A stretch of DNA of 61,455 nucleotides, from assembly GCA_016715765.1 (NCBI GenBank), contig JADJZJ010000036.1:1-61455 (forward strand). Direction: 5' to 3'. The position numbers and the translations under genes were made by a program. Positions 1-8,272 of the stretch are shown piece after piece (the first letter of the stretch is position 1; every line of letters begins with the position of its first letter). The notes under the pieces were generated by a model that saw only the letters and a list, made by a program, of their open reading frames with translations, was not told where the DNA came from and did not search any database. The DNA comes from Opitutaceae bacterium. Lineage in GTDB: Bacteria; Verrucomicrobiota; Verrucomicrobiia; Opitutales; Opitutaceae.

Positions 1-1
1 G

Positions 2-55
2 CGCGTCTTCTGCGGCCTGCATTTCGACGACCTCGTGATCGTGCAGACGGAGTGA
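2..55 (+). CDS. 3' end of an unidentified gene (truncated by window edge)
   Basis: An open frame enters from the left edge and stops at TGA 53-55, leaving 17 residues ending LVIVQTE. The frame has the same GC-rich third-position bias as neighbouring genes and is followed by a non-coding repeat region, so it is plausibly the C-terminus of a real gene. There is too little sequence to assign a family. Confidence 0.4.
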   Translation, partial: RVFCGLHFDDLVIVQTE

Positions 56-69
56 CCGGGCATTTTTTA

Positions 70-350
70 ACCACGGATTGCACGGATAACACGGATCAAT
101 CGATGGCCACATCAGGCCCGGGAAACTGATCCTTGGCGTGGGTTATGCCATTCGTCTTTTTTGGCATCTGGTAGCTACGAGCGTGAGCGAGTGGATCTCA
201 CGCTGCGTACGCCAAACCACCACTCGCTCACGCTCGTAGCTACCTCGCACTCAGATTTTTGTTCTTAAGGCCGTAGGTGTTTTTTACCTCCTGTGCCTTA
301 TGTGACCATACTCAGCGGTTCTTATCCGTGTTATCCGTGCAATCCGTGGT
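70..350. repeat. Mini-element with 27-bp inverted arms, each made of three 9-mers
   Basis: The left arm (70-96) and right arm (324-350) are perfect inverted copies. Each arm consists of three tandem 9-mers of the form NNCACGGAT. The arms enclose 227 bp carrying a separate hairpin repeat at 171-243. No coding sequence is visible inside. This element accounts for nearly all of the 357-base gap before the first complete gene. Related arms occur at 16985-17137, and looser ones at 22646-22832 and 40522-40587. Confidence 0.8.
171..243. repeat. Palindromic repeat, family A copy 1
   Basis: Two 24-base arms (171-194 and 220-243) containing GAGCGTGAGCGAGTGG and its complement flank a loop with a conserved CGCTGCG core. 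The same stem and loop recur at 35926-35998 and 43165-43236, with a single arm at 50095-50119. Conservation of the loop as well as the stem marks it as a dispersed REP-like element rather than a chance hairpin. Confidence 0.85.
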
Positions 351-412
351 CAAAAAACGCCCGGGCCAGTGCTTCGCTTGACGCCTCTCGGGGCGACCTG
401 TCACCCTGCGGC

Positions 413-1411
413 GTGATCGCCTCGGTTGCTTTCCGGAATTACAAGGCGTTGCGCGGCGCGCGGCTGGCGTTGCAGCCTTTCAATCTGCTCATCGGGCCCA
501 ACGGCAGCGGCAAGACCAGCCTGATCCAGGCCCTGATGCGGTTGCAGTCGCTCGCGGCCGCCCCGACACCGGCTCTCACCAGGCGGGCACGAGCTTCCCG
601 CGCCGGCAGCCCGGAACTCGTTTTCGCCTTCACCAAGCCTTACGCCGCGATGCGCGTCCGCCTGCGCTGCATTTCGGAAGTGTCCTGCGATCTGCTCGAG
701 GTCACGCCCGCGAAGGCCCGCCACTGGCCGGCGCTGCGTCGCGCCCTCGGCGGCATCCGCGCCTATCACTTCGACCACCGGTCGATGCATCAACCCGGCG
801 CCCGGACCGACGGGGCCGAACTGACGGCCAACGGCGGCAACCTGGCCGCCGTGCTGCACCGGTTGCAGGAGCTGGCGCCGGCGGCGTTCGCGCAGCTGCA
901 GGGCGAGATTGTCCGGATCATCCCCGAGTTCGGGCGCATCGAGTTCAGCGCGCCGAACCGGACCCAGGTCGAATTCGCGCTGCGTCTGGCGGACGGCTCC
1001 GAACTGGTCCGCGCCGAGGATCTCTCGCAGGGCACGCTCTATGTCCTGGGCATGCTCGCCGTGGTCTTTGACCCGGAACCGCCGCCGGTGGTCTGCCTGG
1101 AGGAAATCGACCGCGGCATTCATCCGCGGCTGCTGCGCGAGGTGCGGGACCTGCTCTACCGTTTGAGCTATCCGGCTGCGTTTGGCGACAAGCGGGCGCC
1201 GGTGCAGGTGATCGCGACCACCCACTCGCCCTATCTCCTGGATTTGTTTCGTGAGCATCCGGAGGAGATCGTCATCACGCACAAGCACGGCAATAGCGCC
1301 GGCTTTGAGCGGCTGGCCGACCGGACCGACCTGAAGGAATTGCTCAGCGAAGGCTCCCTGGGGGACATGTGGTTCAGCGGCATTCTCGGTGGCGTGCCGG
1401 ATGAACCATGA
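413..1411 (+). CDS. AAA/ABC-type ATPase of the OLD/RecF-like group
   Basis: A 332-residue ATPase. It shows Walker A GPNGSGKT (residues 28-35), an ABC-like signature LSQGT (204-208), Walker B VVCLEEID (226-233) and an H-loop ATTHSP (268-273). That order is typical of OLD/RecF/SMC-type head domains without a long coiled coil. I chose GTG 413 because the open frame upstream (back to 293) runs through the repeat element and has no family similarity, and because Walker A then lies about 30 residues in, as usual. Its stop overlaps the next gene's ATG by 4 bp (ATGA), so the pair is translationally coupled. The partner is a TOPRIM nuclease-like protein, which suggests a two-subunit ATPase-nuclease as in OLD-type and PARIS-type phage defence. 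The defensive role is inference. Confidence 0.85.
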   Translation: MIASVAFRNYKALRGARLALQPFNLLIGPNGSGKTSLIQALMRLQSLAAAPTPALTRRARASRAGSPELVFAFTKPYAAMRVRLRCISEVSCDLLEVTPAKARHWPALRRALGGIRAYHFDHRSMHQPGARTDGAELTANGGNLAAVLHRLQELAPAAFAQLQGEIVRIIPEFGRIEFSAPNRTQVEFALRLADGSELVRAEDLSQGTLYVLGMLAVVFDPEPPPVVCLEEIDRGIHPRLLREVRDLLYRLSYPAAFGDKRAPVQVIATTHSPYLLDLFREHPEEIVITHKHGNSAGFERLADRTDLKELLSEGSLGDMWFSGILGGVPDEP

Positions 1412-2061
1412 AAGTCGCGCTCCTCAGTGAATCGCCCGCCGATGAAATTGCCGTGCGGGTCCTCGTCGAGTCCGTGCTCGGCGGACCGATCTCCCAGGTC
1501 CAGCCCGCCCTGCGGGCGCGCGGCTGGCCCAACGTGGCGCAGGTCCTGCCGCCCGTGCTGCGCCATCTGCATTTCAACACCGACGCCGCGGGCCTGGTCG
1601 TCGTGGTCGATTCCGACGACAGCGTGGTCCACACGGCCGCCCACGAGGCGGAGGGTTATTTTCACCCGCAGTGCCGGCTGTGCCAGCTGCGCGCCGTCTA
1701 CCGGCAGACCGTGAAGCGCCTGCGACCCGCGCGCGGACGCAAGCGCGTGCTGCGGTGCGTCGGCGTGGCCGTGCCGGCGGTCGAGGCGTGGTACCTGTGC
1801 GGCCGGGACGACCAGGTGACCGAGGAGGCGTGGCTGCGGGGGCAGGAGCGGGGCTGGACACCCTACACCCGGGGCGAACTGAAGCGGCGCGTCTACGGCA
1901 CCGACCGGCCCTCGCTGCCCCATGAAATCGAATGCGCCCTGCGCGAAGTGCGCCGCCAGCGGCATGACACCCGCCGGCTGGAGGCCGATTTTCCCGGTGG
2001 ATTCGGTGCCCTGGCCCGCGACCTGCGGGCTTGGCGTGGACACCCTTCGAACGTAACCTGA
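1408..2061 (+). CDS. TOPRIM nuclease-like protein (DUF4276/OLD-type), partner of the ATPase
   Basis: 217 residues. A Rossmann-like first strand ends in an acidic motif, SES (E8). A hydrophobic strand then leads into VVVVDSDD, giving D68, D70 and D71 as the DxD metal site. Later comes VPAVEAWYL (E126), which resembles the E-x-W motif of DUF4276/OLD TOPRIM proteins. These acidic positions are what a TOPRIM catalytic site needs. The gene starts inside the stop of the ATPase gene (ATGA, 1408-1411). The C-terminal part (about 150-217) is basic and Arg-rich, compatible with nucleic-acid contact. DUF4276-type proteins are commonly encoded beside ATPases like this one. Substrate and trigger cannot be read from the sequence. 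The next gene begins 27 bp downstream. Confidence 0.7.
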   Translation: MKVALLSESPADEIAVRVLVESVLGGPISQVQPALRARGWPNVAQVLPPVLRHLHFNTDAAGLVVVVDSDDSVVHTAAHEAEGYFHPQCRLCQLRAVYRQTVKRLRPARGRKRVLRCVGVAVPAVEAWYLCGRDDQVTEEAWLRGQERGWTPYTRGELKRRVYGTDRPSLPHEIECALREVRRQRHDTRRLEADFPGGFGALARDLRAWRGHPSNVT

Positions 2062-2088
2062 TCCCGCGCGTCCAACCCCTCAGCCCCC

Positions 2089-4944
2089 ATGCCGCAAAAT
2101 TACGATCTGGAGCAGCTGCATCGCAAACTCGGCCGGCTCGAGGCGGAACTGGCGGAAGCCCGCCGCCAGCTCGACCGGTTGGCGACGACTGGGACCGCGA
2201 CGCCGCCCAATCCGGCGACACCGGTTGAGCCGGAAGGAATTGCGATTGAGCCCGCAGCCCCGGCGCCAGCGACAACTCCGGCCACTCTCGCGGAACCACC
2301 GATGCTGCCGCCGATGCTGACGCCGGCGGCCGCTCCGGCATTCGTGTCAATGCCGGTCAATCCGCCGCCACCCGCGGCTCCCGGCGGCCTGCGGGTCTGG
2401 CTTGAGGGCTTTGGCCTCTGGCCGCCGAGCGGTGACGCCAACACCGAGGCCCGGTTGGGCGCCTGGTGGGCCACGCGACTGGGAGCTTTGCTCGCGGTGA
2501 TCGGCGTGGTGTTCTTCGGCGTCTATGTGTCGCGCAATACGCCGCCGGTGGTGAAGCTGGCCGAGCTCATCGTGGTGGCGCTGGCCGTGTTCGGCGCCGG
2601 ACTGCGCCTCGACCGGCGCTGGCCGCGTTTCGGCCCGGTCGTCTCCGGGGCCGGCCTGGCATTGTGCTATTTCGCCGCCTTTGCCGCCTATGCGGTCCCG
2701 GCGGTCCGGGTGATTGACGATCCGCTGACGGCGGCGATCGCGCAAATGGTGGTCGTGGGGCTGGTCCTGGGTTTTGCCGGCTGGCGTCGTTCCGAAACCA
2801 CCGCCGGCATGGCCGTGGGGCTGGGCTTTGTGACGGCGTTCTTCTCCGGCTATTGCGGCCTGGAGGATTTTTCCCTGTGGTCGGCCGTGGTGCTCGCCGC
2901 CGGTTCGGCCGGCCTGCGTTCCCTGACGGGCTGGCGCAGCCCGATGCTCATCGCCCTGCCGCTGGCGTACGCCGTGTATGTCGTGCAGGGCTTCACGGTC
3001 TGGGTGGCGATGAATCCCGGTCCCGCGCCATCCGTGATCTGGGTTCCCTTGCTGGTCCTGATGCTGGTCTTCCTGCTGCCCGACGCCCTGGCCGCCGCCC
3101 GCGGCGCGGAGCTGAGACCTGACGACCGGATCCTGCAGAACCTCAACACCAGCGCAGCCATCGCCGCCGCGCTGCTGGTCGCCCCGCGCGTGCTGCAAAT
3201 CCACGAACTGGCGGTGCTCTGGTTCTGGGGCGGCGGCGTAATGCTGGCCCTGACGGTTTTCTGGTGGCTGCTGAAACAGGCGGGTTCGCTGGTGCCGGTG
3301 GTCGCCTGCAAGGCCTCCGGCCTGATCGCGCTGGGCGTGATCACGGAATTCAACGGACACCTGCGCTGGCTTGCCCTGCTGATGCAGGCCTTCGTGCTGC
3401 TCACGGCGGCGCGGGTGACGGAGGTGCGCGGGCTGCGGACGATGACCCGGGTGGTCTGGGCACTCTCGCTGTTGCTCCTGTTCCGCTCGCTGGCTGGCGG
3501 CGGGGCGCTTTCCGTGGCGCCGACGCTGGTATACCTCACCTTCGCGGCGGCGTTGCTCGGCTACGACCAACGCTGGCTCGGAGCCCCGCGGACGTTCAGT
3601 CTCCTCGCGGGCACGTTCCTCGGCGTGGCGGCCGTGTATGCGGTGCGGGCCAACCTGCCCGCCGGCTGGCTGCCGGCGATCTACATGGGCGTGGCGCTCC
3701 TGTTCGGTGCGGCGGGCGGCGTCAGTCGCGGCTGGCACGGACCGGCGGTGGCCGGGGGTTTTGCCGTCCTGGCCGCGCATGTGTCGATGTTCGTTTTTCC
3801 GGTGCGCCAGTATCCGGCCGAATGGCTCTGGGGTAACGAGGCGGCCCTGCTGGCGGGCGTGTTGGTCATCGGCTCGGTCCTGACCCTGCGGGCGGCCATC
3901 ATCGACGGCACCGGGCTGGGGCGCCTGCTGCGTTTTGCGCTGACTTTCCTCGCCGTTCTCGTTTTGCAGCGCGTGCTGTTCGCCGGCCTCGCGAAGGGCG
4001 AGGCGCTGGCGGCCACGGTTGGCGTGGCCCTTGCGCTCCTGGCCGTGAGTCCGCGGTTGCCGATCTGGCCGCTCGTGCCCGGGGCGGCGATCGCCCTGGT
4101 GCTTGGCTGGGTGCAGCATCGTCCGCTGAAAGTTCGGGTCGACGACACCTGGCTGCTGCTGGCGGCCACCGTGGCCTGGTGCCTGCCGGTCATCTGGCAT
4201 CTTTCATCGCGGCGCCAGGAATTGCTGCCCACCACGCGCCAGCGCCGGTTCCTTGGCTGGCTGCTCACCGGACTGGCGACATGGTTCAGCCTGCAGGCGC
4301 TGCGCGCAAACTTCGCGGGGCCGGCCCTGCCGGTCGCAGTGGCGGTCGAGGCGCTCGCGGTCTTCGTGCTGGGATGGCGGCTGGGCCTGCGCCCGGCCTT
4401 CACGGCGGCCTCGGTGCTGCTGCTGGCCGGAGCCGGCTGGACGGCCCTGGCGCTGGTGGGATCGGCGGGCTGGCTCATGCCCGCGGGTTGGTTGGGCACC
4501 GGTGCGGTGGTCGTGCTCGCGGCGGTGGCGATCGCCCTGCCGGTCCTGGGGCGTGACCGACCCGAAACCGACGCGCCGGCCTGGCGCGCCCGGGCGCGCT
4601 GGCTGCATGCCTCCGGCGCGCTGCTGCTCCTCTTCTGTTTTTTTGCCGATCAGACCGGCGTCCTCGCGCCCTACGTCACGGTGCTGTGGGGCGGGGTGGC
4701 GATCGGGTTGTTCGTGACGGGGTTGTTTGCCCGCGAACGGGCTTACCGGCTGGTCGGCCTCGCCGGGCTCGCGCTTTGCGTGCCGCGGGTATTCCTCGTC
4801 GATCTCGATTCCACCCTCTACCGCATCGTGGCCTTCGTGGTGCTTGGCCTGGTGCTGCTCTGGGTGGGTTTTTCCTACCATCGCTTCCGGCACCTGATCG
4901 CCGAGCCGGACGAACCGGCCGCCAATCCGCCCAAACCTGATTGA
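2089..4944 (+). CDS. DUF2339 giant multi-pass membrane protein
   Basis: 951 residues. The N-terminus is a short coiled coil (about residues 5-35, rich in Glu, Leu and Arg), followed by a Pro/Ala-rich linker (about 40-100). The rest is a near-continuous series of hydrophobic segments, more than 20 potential membrane helices. This arrangement matches the DUF2339 family of predicted membrane proteins, whose function is unknown. It starts 27 bp after the TOPRIM gene on the same strand, so cotranscription is possible. The family is widespread in chromosomes without such neighbours, so the link may be coincidental. The next gene follows after about 40 bp. Confidence 0.85.
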   Translation: MPQNYDLEQLHRKLGRLEAELAEARRQLDRLATTGTATPPNPATPVEPEGIAIEPAAPAPATTPATLAEPPMLPPMLTPAAAPAFVSMPVNPPPPAAPGGLRVWLEGFGLWPPSGDANTEARLGAWWATRLGALLAVIGVVFFGVYVSRNTPPVVKLAELIVVALAVFGAGLRLDRRWPRFGPVVSGAGLALCYFAAFAAYAVPAVRVIDDPLTAAIAQMVVVGLVLGFAGWRRSETTAGMAVGLGFVTAFFSGYCGLEDFSLWSAVVLAAGSAGLRSLTGWRSPMLIALPLAYAVYVVQGFTVWVAMNPGPAPSVIWVPLLVLMLVFLLPDALAAARGAELRPDDRILQNLNTSAAIAAALLVAPRVLQIHELAVLWFWGGGVMLALTVFWWLLKQAGSLVPVVACKASGLIALGVITEFNGHLRWLALLMQAFVLLTAARVTEVRGLRTMTRVVWALSLLLLFRSLAGGGALSVAPTLVYLTFAAALLGYDQRWLGAPRTFSLLAGTFLGVAAVYAVRANLPAGWLPAIYMGVALLFGAAGGVSRGWHGPAVAGGFAVLAAHVSMFVFPVRQYPAEWLWGNEAALLAGVLVIGSVLTLRAAIIDGTGLGRLLRFALTFLAVLVLQRVLFAGLAKGEALAATVGVALALLAVSPRLPIWPLVPGAAIALVLGWVQHRPLKVRVDDTWLLLAATVAWCLPVIWHLSSRRQELLPTTRQRRFLGWLLTGLATWFSLQALRANFAGPALPVAVAVEALAVFVLGWRLGLRPAFTAASVLLLAGAGWTALALVGSAGWLMPAGWLGTGAVVVLAAVAIALPVLGRDRPETDAPAWRARARWLHASGALLLLFCFFADQTGVLAPYVTVLWGGVAIGLFVTGLFARERAYRLVGLAGLALCVPRVFLVDLDSTLYRIVAFVVLGLVLLWVGFSYHRFRHLIAEPDEPAANPPKPD

Positions 4945-4987
4945 AAATCTTGCCAGCCGGCGTCAGTTGCCAAGCCTGTCATCGGAC

Positions 4988-7234
4988 ATGATCCCCCCGC
5001 TTACCCCCCGGCGTTCCTATCTGCCAGCATTCTGGGAAGCAATTGCCACGGTCATCGCCGTGCTGCTTTACCGGGTCCGTAGCCGGGGCAGGGAGCATAT
5101 CCCCGCCACGGGCGGCGCGATCATCATCGTCAATCACCTCTCCTATGTGGATCCGGTGGTGCTTCAGCTGGCCTGCCCGCGGCCCATCCGTTTCTTCGGG
5201 CACAAGGGACTGCGGAGCAGTGGATTCTTCGACTGGGTCTTCCGGTTGAGCGGGGCGCTGACCATCAACGTCGGCAAGCCGACGGAAGCCATCCGGCTCG
5301 CGATCAAGGCTGTGGAGGCCGGCGAGATCGTGGCCATCTTCCCCGAGGGCAGCATTTCCCGCACCGGGCAGCTGATGGCGATCCGCCGCGGCTTCGAGCT
5401 GATCGCCCGCAAGGCGGGCGTGCCGGTCATCCCGGCGTACATTGACGGCATCTGGGGCTCGGTCTTTTCCTTTGCGGGCAATTCCTATCTCTGGAAATCC
5501 CCCCGGCTCATGCCCACGCACGTCTTCGTGCTGTTCGGGCCGCCGCTGCCGGCGGACCAGACCACGCCGGAGCACGCGCGGAAGGTCATGCTCGACCTGG
5601 GGGCCGAGGCCTTCGAGGAACGGCCCGTCCTGCGCCGCCACCTCGGGCGCGAGTGCGTGCGCTCGCTGGTGAAGCATCCCGGGCGCCTGGCCATCGTGGA
5701 TCGCACCGCCGAGCGCAAGCCCGTGAAGGCCGGCCAGCTGGTGGCCGCCGCGTCCGCGCTCTCGCGGCACATCCGCCGCACCATTCCGGAAAAGCGCGTC
5801 GGCATCGTGCTGCCGCCCGGCGCCGGCGCCTTCATCGCCAACCTCGGCGTGCTCTGCGCGGGCAAGATTCCGGTCAACCTCAACTTCACCGCCGGCCGCC
5901 CCGCCCTCGAGGCGAGCATGAAGCTCGCCGGGGTCGTCACCGTGCTGTCCGCCGACGCCGTGCGCCAGAAGGTGCCCAACTTCCCCTGGCCCGAGCGCAC
6001 CCTCGACCTCCGCGCCGTCCTGACCGAAATGGGCGGCAAGAAGGCGATTCTGCCCTGGCTCATCGCCGCCTGGATCCTCCCGAACCAGTGGTACGCGACC
6101 CTGCTCGGCCTGCCCCGGATTGGCGATCGCGAGGAAGCCGGCCTGCTCTTCACCAGCGGCAGTTCCGGCGAGCCCAAGGGCGTGGCGCTCTCGCACCGCA
6201 ACATCCTCGCCAACTGCGCGCAGATCTCCTCGCTCTCCATTCTGCCCGAGAACGCCTCCATGATGGGCTGCCTGCCGCTGTTCCACAGCATGGGCTTCAC
6301 CGTCACCCTCTGGTACGTGCTCATCCGCGGCTGCCGCGTGGTGACCGTGCCGAGCCCGCTCGACACCCGCCGCATCATCGAGGCCATCCGCGACGAGGGC
6401 GCCACCGTGCTCCTCGGCGCGCCCACCTTCATCCGGCCCATCCTGCGCAAGGCCACGCCCGCCGAGCTGCGTTCGCTCGAGCTCGTGGTCACCGGCGCCG
6501 AGAAACTGCCCGACGATCTGTACCGCGAGTTCCTCGAGCGCTTCCACATCGAGATCCTGCAGGGCTACGGCCTCACCGAGACGACCCCGGCGAGCAACAT
6601 CAACCAGCCCCATCCGCCCATCACGACCGCCACCGCGGAACCCCAGGTCGGCAAGCGCACCGGTTCCACCGGCCGCCTGCTGCCCGGCATGACGGTGCGC
6701 ATCATGCACCCCGAAACGGGCGAGGAAGTGCCCACCGGCGACCAGGGCATCGTCTGGTTCAAGGGCGCCAACGTGTTCAGCGGCTACCTGGATGATCCCC
6801 GCAAGACGCAGGCCGCCTTCCGCGACGGCTGGTTTGTCACGGGCGACCTCGGCCGCCTGGATGAGGAGGGCTTCCTGTTCATCGAGGGCCGCATCTCGCG
6901 CTTCTCCAAGATCGGCGCCGAGATGGTGCCGCACGGCACGGTCGAGCAGAAGATCGCCGAGGCCTTCAACTGGGACGAATCCGAGGGCTACAGCGCCGTC
7001 GTCATGGGCGTGCCCGACACCGCCAAGGGCGAGGCGCTCATTCTGCTGACCACCCGCGACGTCACCAGCGACCAGATCCGCGAAAAGCTCCTCGGCGCCG
7101 GCATCCCCGCGCTTTGGGTGCCGAAGCGCATCTTCAAGGTGGAGAAAATCCCCGTGCTCGGCACCGGCAAGCTCGACCTCAAGGGGTGCCGCGACCTGAC
7201 CCAGCAGGTGATCACCGCGCAGACGACGGTCTGA
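4988..7234 (+). CDS. Bifunctional acyltransferase (PlsC) - acyl-ACP/CoA ligase, Aas-like
   Basis: 748 residues. An N-terminal lysophospholipid acyltransferase domain carries NHLSYVD (the HX4D motif, H50/D55) and FPEG (118-121). It is followed by an adenylate-forming ligase: P-loop TSGSSGEPKG near residue 390, GYGLTETTP near 525, then TGDLGRLDEEG and a C-terminal GTGKLDLKG lysine motif. This is the architecture of Aas, which recaptures 2-acyl-lysophospholipids using fatty acid activated on ACP. There is no obvious membrane-spanning MFS half as in LplT-Aas fusions. I used ATG 4988; a TTG at 4967 would add seven residues. The gene ends exactly where the convergent gene's stop begins (7234/7235). 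Confidence 0.88.
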   Translation: MIPPLTPRRSYLPAFWEAIATVIAVLLYRVRSRGREHIPATGGAIIIVNHLSYVDPVVLQLACPRPIRFFGHKGLRSSGFFDWVFRLSGALTINVGKPTEAIRLAIKAVEAGEIVAIFPEGSISRTGQLMAIRRGFELIARKAGVPVIPAYIDGIWGSVFSFAGNSYLWKSPRLMPTHVFVLFGPPLPADQTTPEHARKVMLDLGAEAFEERPVLRRHLGRECVRSLVKHPGRLAIVDRTAERKPVKAGQLVAAASALSRHIRRTIPEKRVGIVLPPGAGAFIANLGVLCAGKIPVNLNFTAGRPALEASMKLAGVVTVLSADAVRQKVPNFPWPERTLDLRAVLTEMGGKKAILPWLIAAWILPNQWYATLLGLPRIGDREEAGLLFTSGSSGEPKGVALSHRNILANCAQISSLSILPENASMMGCLPLFHSMGFTVTLWYVLIRGCRVVTVPSPLDTRRIIEAIRDEGATVLLGAPTFIRPILRKATPAELRSLELVVTGAEKLPDDLYREFLERFHIEILQGYGLTETTPASNINQPHPPITTATAEPQVGKRTGSTGRLLPGMTVRIMHPETGEEVPTGDQGIVWFKGANVFSGYLDDPRKTQAAFRDGWFVTGDLGRLDEEGFLFIEGRISRFSKIGAEMVPHGTVEQKIAEAFNWDESEGYSAVVMGVPDTAKGEALILLTTRDVTSDQIREKLLGAGIPALWVPKRIFKVEKIPVLGTGKLDLKGCRDLTQQVITAQTTV

Positions 7235-8185
7235 TCACTGCTCCTCTTCGATGATCACGAGCGGTCCGAGGATGACGCGGCCTTCGCGCACCACGGGTCG
7301 CCTGGTTTCGACGGTGTCGGTTGACTTGCCGAAGTAGTTCGCGCCCACGCTGCCCATTTGCCGGAGGGCGGTCGGGAAATTCTTGCCCGGCGAACGCATG
7401 TTCAGGTGGGCGGTCCAGACCGCGCGGCGCTTCCGGCCGGGCGCGAGCGGCTCCTTCAGATCGTAGGCTTTGAGGATGATGAAATACCGCTCGGTGCTGA
7501 GGTCGGATCGCAGCGTGGTTTCCTCGGTGCTCCCGAAGATGTTCCTTTCCATCTGCTGCAGGCTCTTGCTGTAGCCGAGGAGCTTGGCCGCATTGGCCGT
7601 GGTGTAGTCGCTGTCGAGATTGTCGGTGTAGCGCTCGGCTTGCTCAAATCCGGCCTGGCGGTCGATTTCGCTGCCGGTGGCCAGCCACGCGGCCATGGCG
7701 TCGGATCCGCCGGCGGCCTGCGCGTTGATTTCTTTGGTCAAGGCCCGCTCCTGGGCCTGATCGAGGTTGATCGTGGTCGTGCCCTGCATCTCGGCCGCCG
7801 GGGTGCGCGGTGACGTGGTGCCCCAGTGGACGACGATGAGCAGATCGGCCGACTTCGCCTCCGGGGCCGGCAGGTACTGCTGCCGGGCGAGTTCGGGCGC
7901 GAGAAATTCGGCGATGCGACGGAAGGGCATGCGCTCGATCGAGCGGTCCACGGTCTGGCCGGGGATGAAGCTGCCCTCCATGAAGACATAGGTTTCGGTG
8001 CGAATCCTGGTCCCCTCGAATTTGCGCTGCGTGTACGCGGTGGCGGCGCTGGAAGTCACGGCTACATGCTCATCCGCCGCCAGACTTGGACCGAGGGTCA
8101 GGGCGCTGCCAATCAGCCAGGCGCGGGGGAATATGCGGAGCAGGGGATTCAAGCGCCCGCGGAGCCTTGGGACTGCTCCGGGCAT
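7235..8185 (-). CDS. Secreted protein of unknown function
   Basis: 316 residues. ATG 8185 gives a basic N-terminus (RLRGRLNPLLRIFPR) followed by a hydrophobic stretch ending around SLAADEH, a convincing Sec signal peptide. An open frame continues upstream to 8608, but it overlaps the divergent sialidase gene and is unlikely to be coding. The mature part has no motif I recognise. It contains a predicted helical middle with QQMERNIFG and a C-terminal strand-rich region ending IIEEEQ. It is probably periplasmic or exported. Its stop abuts that of the ligase gene with no spacing. Confidence 0.7.
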   Translation of the reverse strand: MPGAVPRLRGRLNPLLRIFPRAWLIGSALTLGPSLAADEHVAVTSSAATAYTQRKFEGTRIRTETYVFMEGSFIPGQTVDRSIERMPFRRIAEFLAPELARQQYLPAPEAKSADLLIVVHWGTTSPRTPAAEMQGTTTINLDQAQERALTKEINAQAAGGSDAMAAWLATGSEIDRQAGFEQAERYTDNLDSDYTTANAAKLLGYSKSLQQMERNIFGSTEETTLRSDLSTERYFIILKAYDLKEPLAPGRKRRAVWTAHLNMRSPGKNFPTALRQMGSVGANYFGKSTDTVETRRPVVREGRVILGPLVIIEEEQ

Positions 8186-8272
8186 GTCAAAGTCGGCTGA
8201 TTCTGACCGTGGGAGCGTTCGGCCCTCAGGGGTTAGCGTTGCATGGCGGGACGCTCGTGACAGGGTGAGTGG

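Noticed and set aside
2347..4200. Long antisense frame in the DUF2339 gene
   Set aside because: Composition is Arg/Gln/His-rich without hydrophobic pattern; the forward membrane protein explains the sequence.
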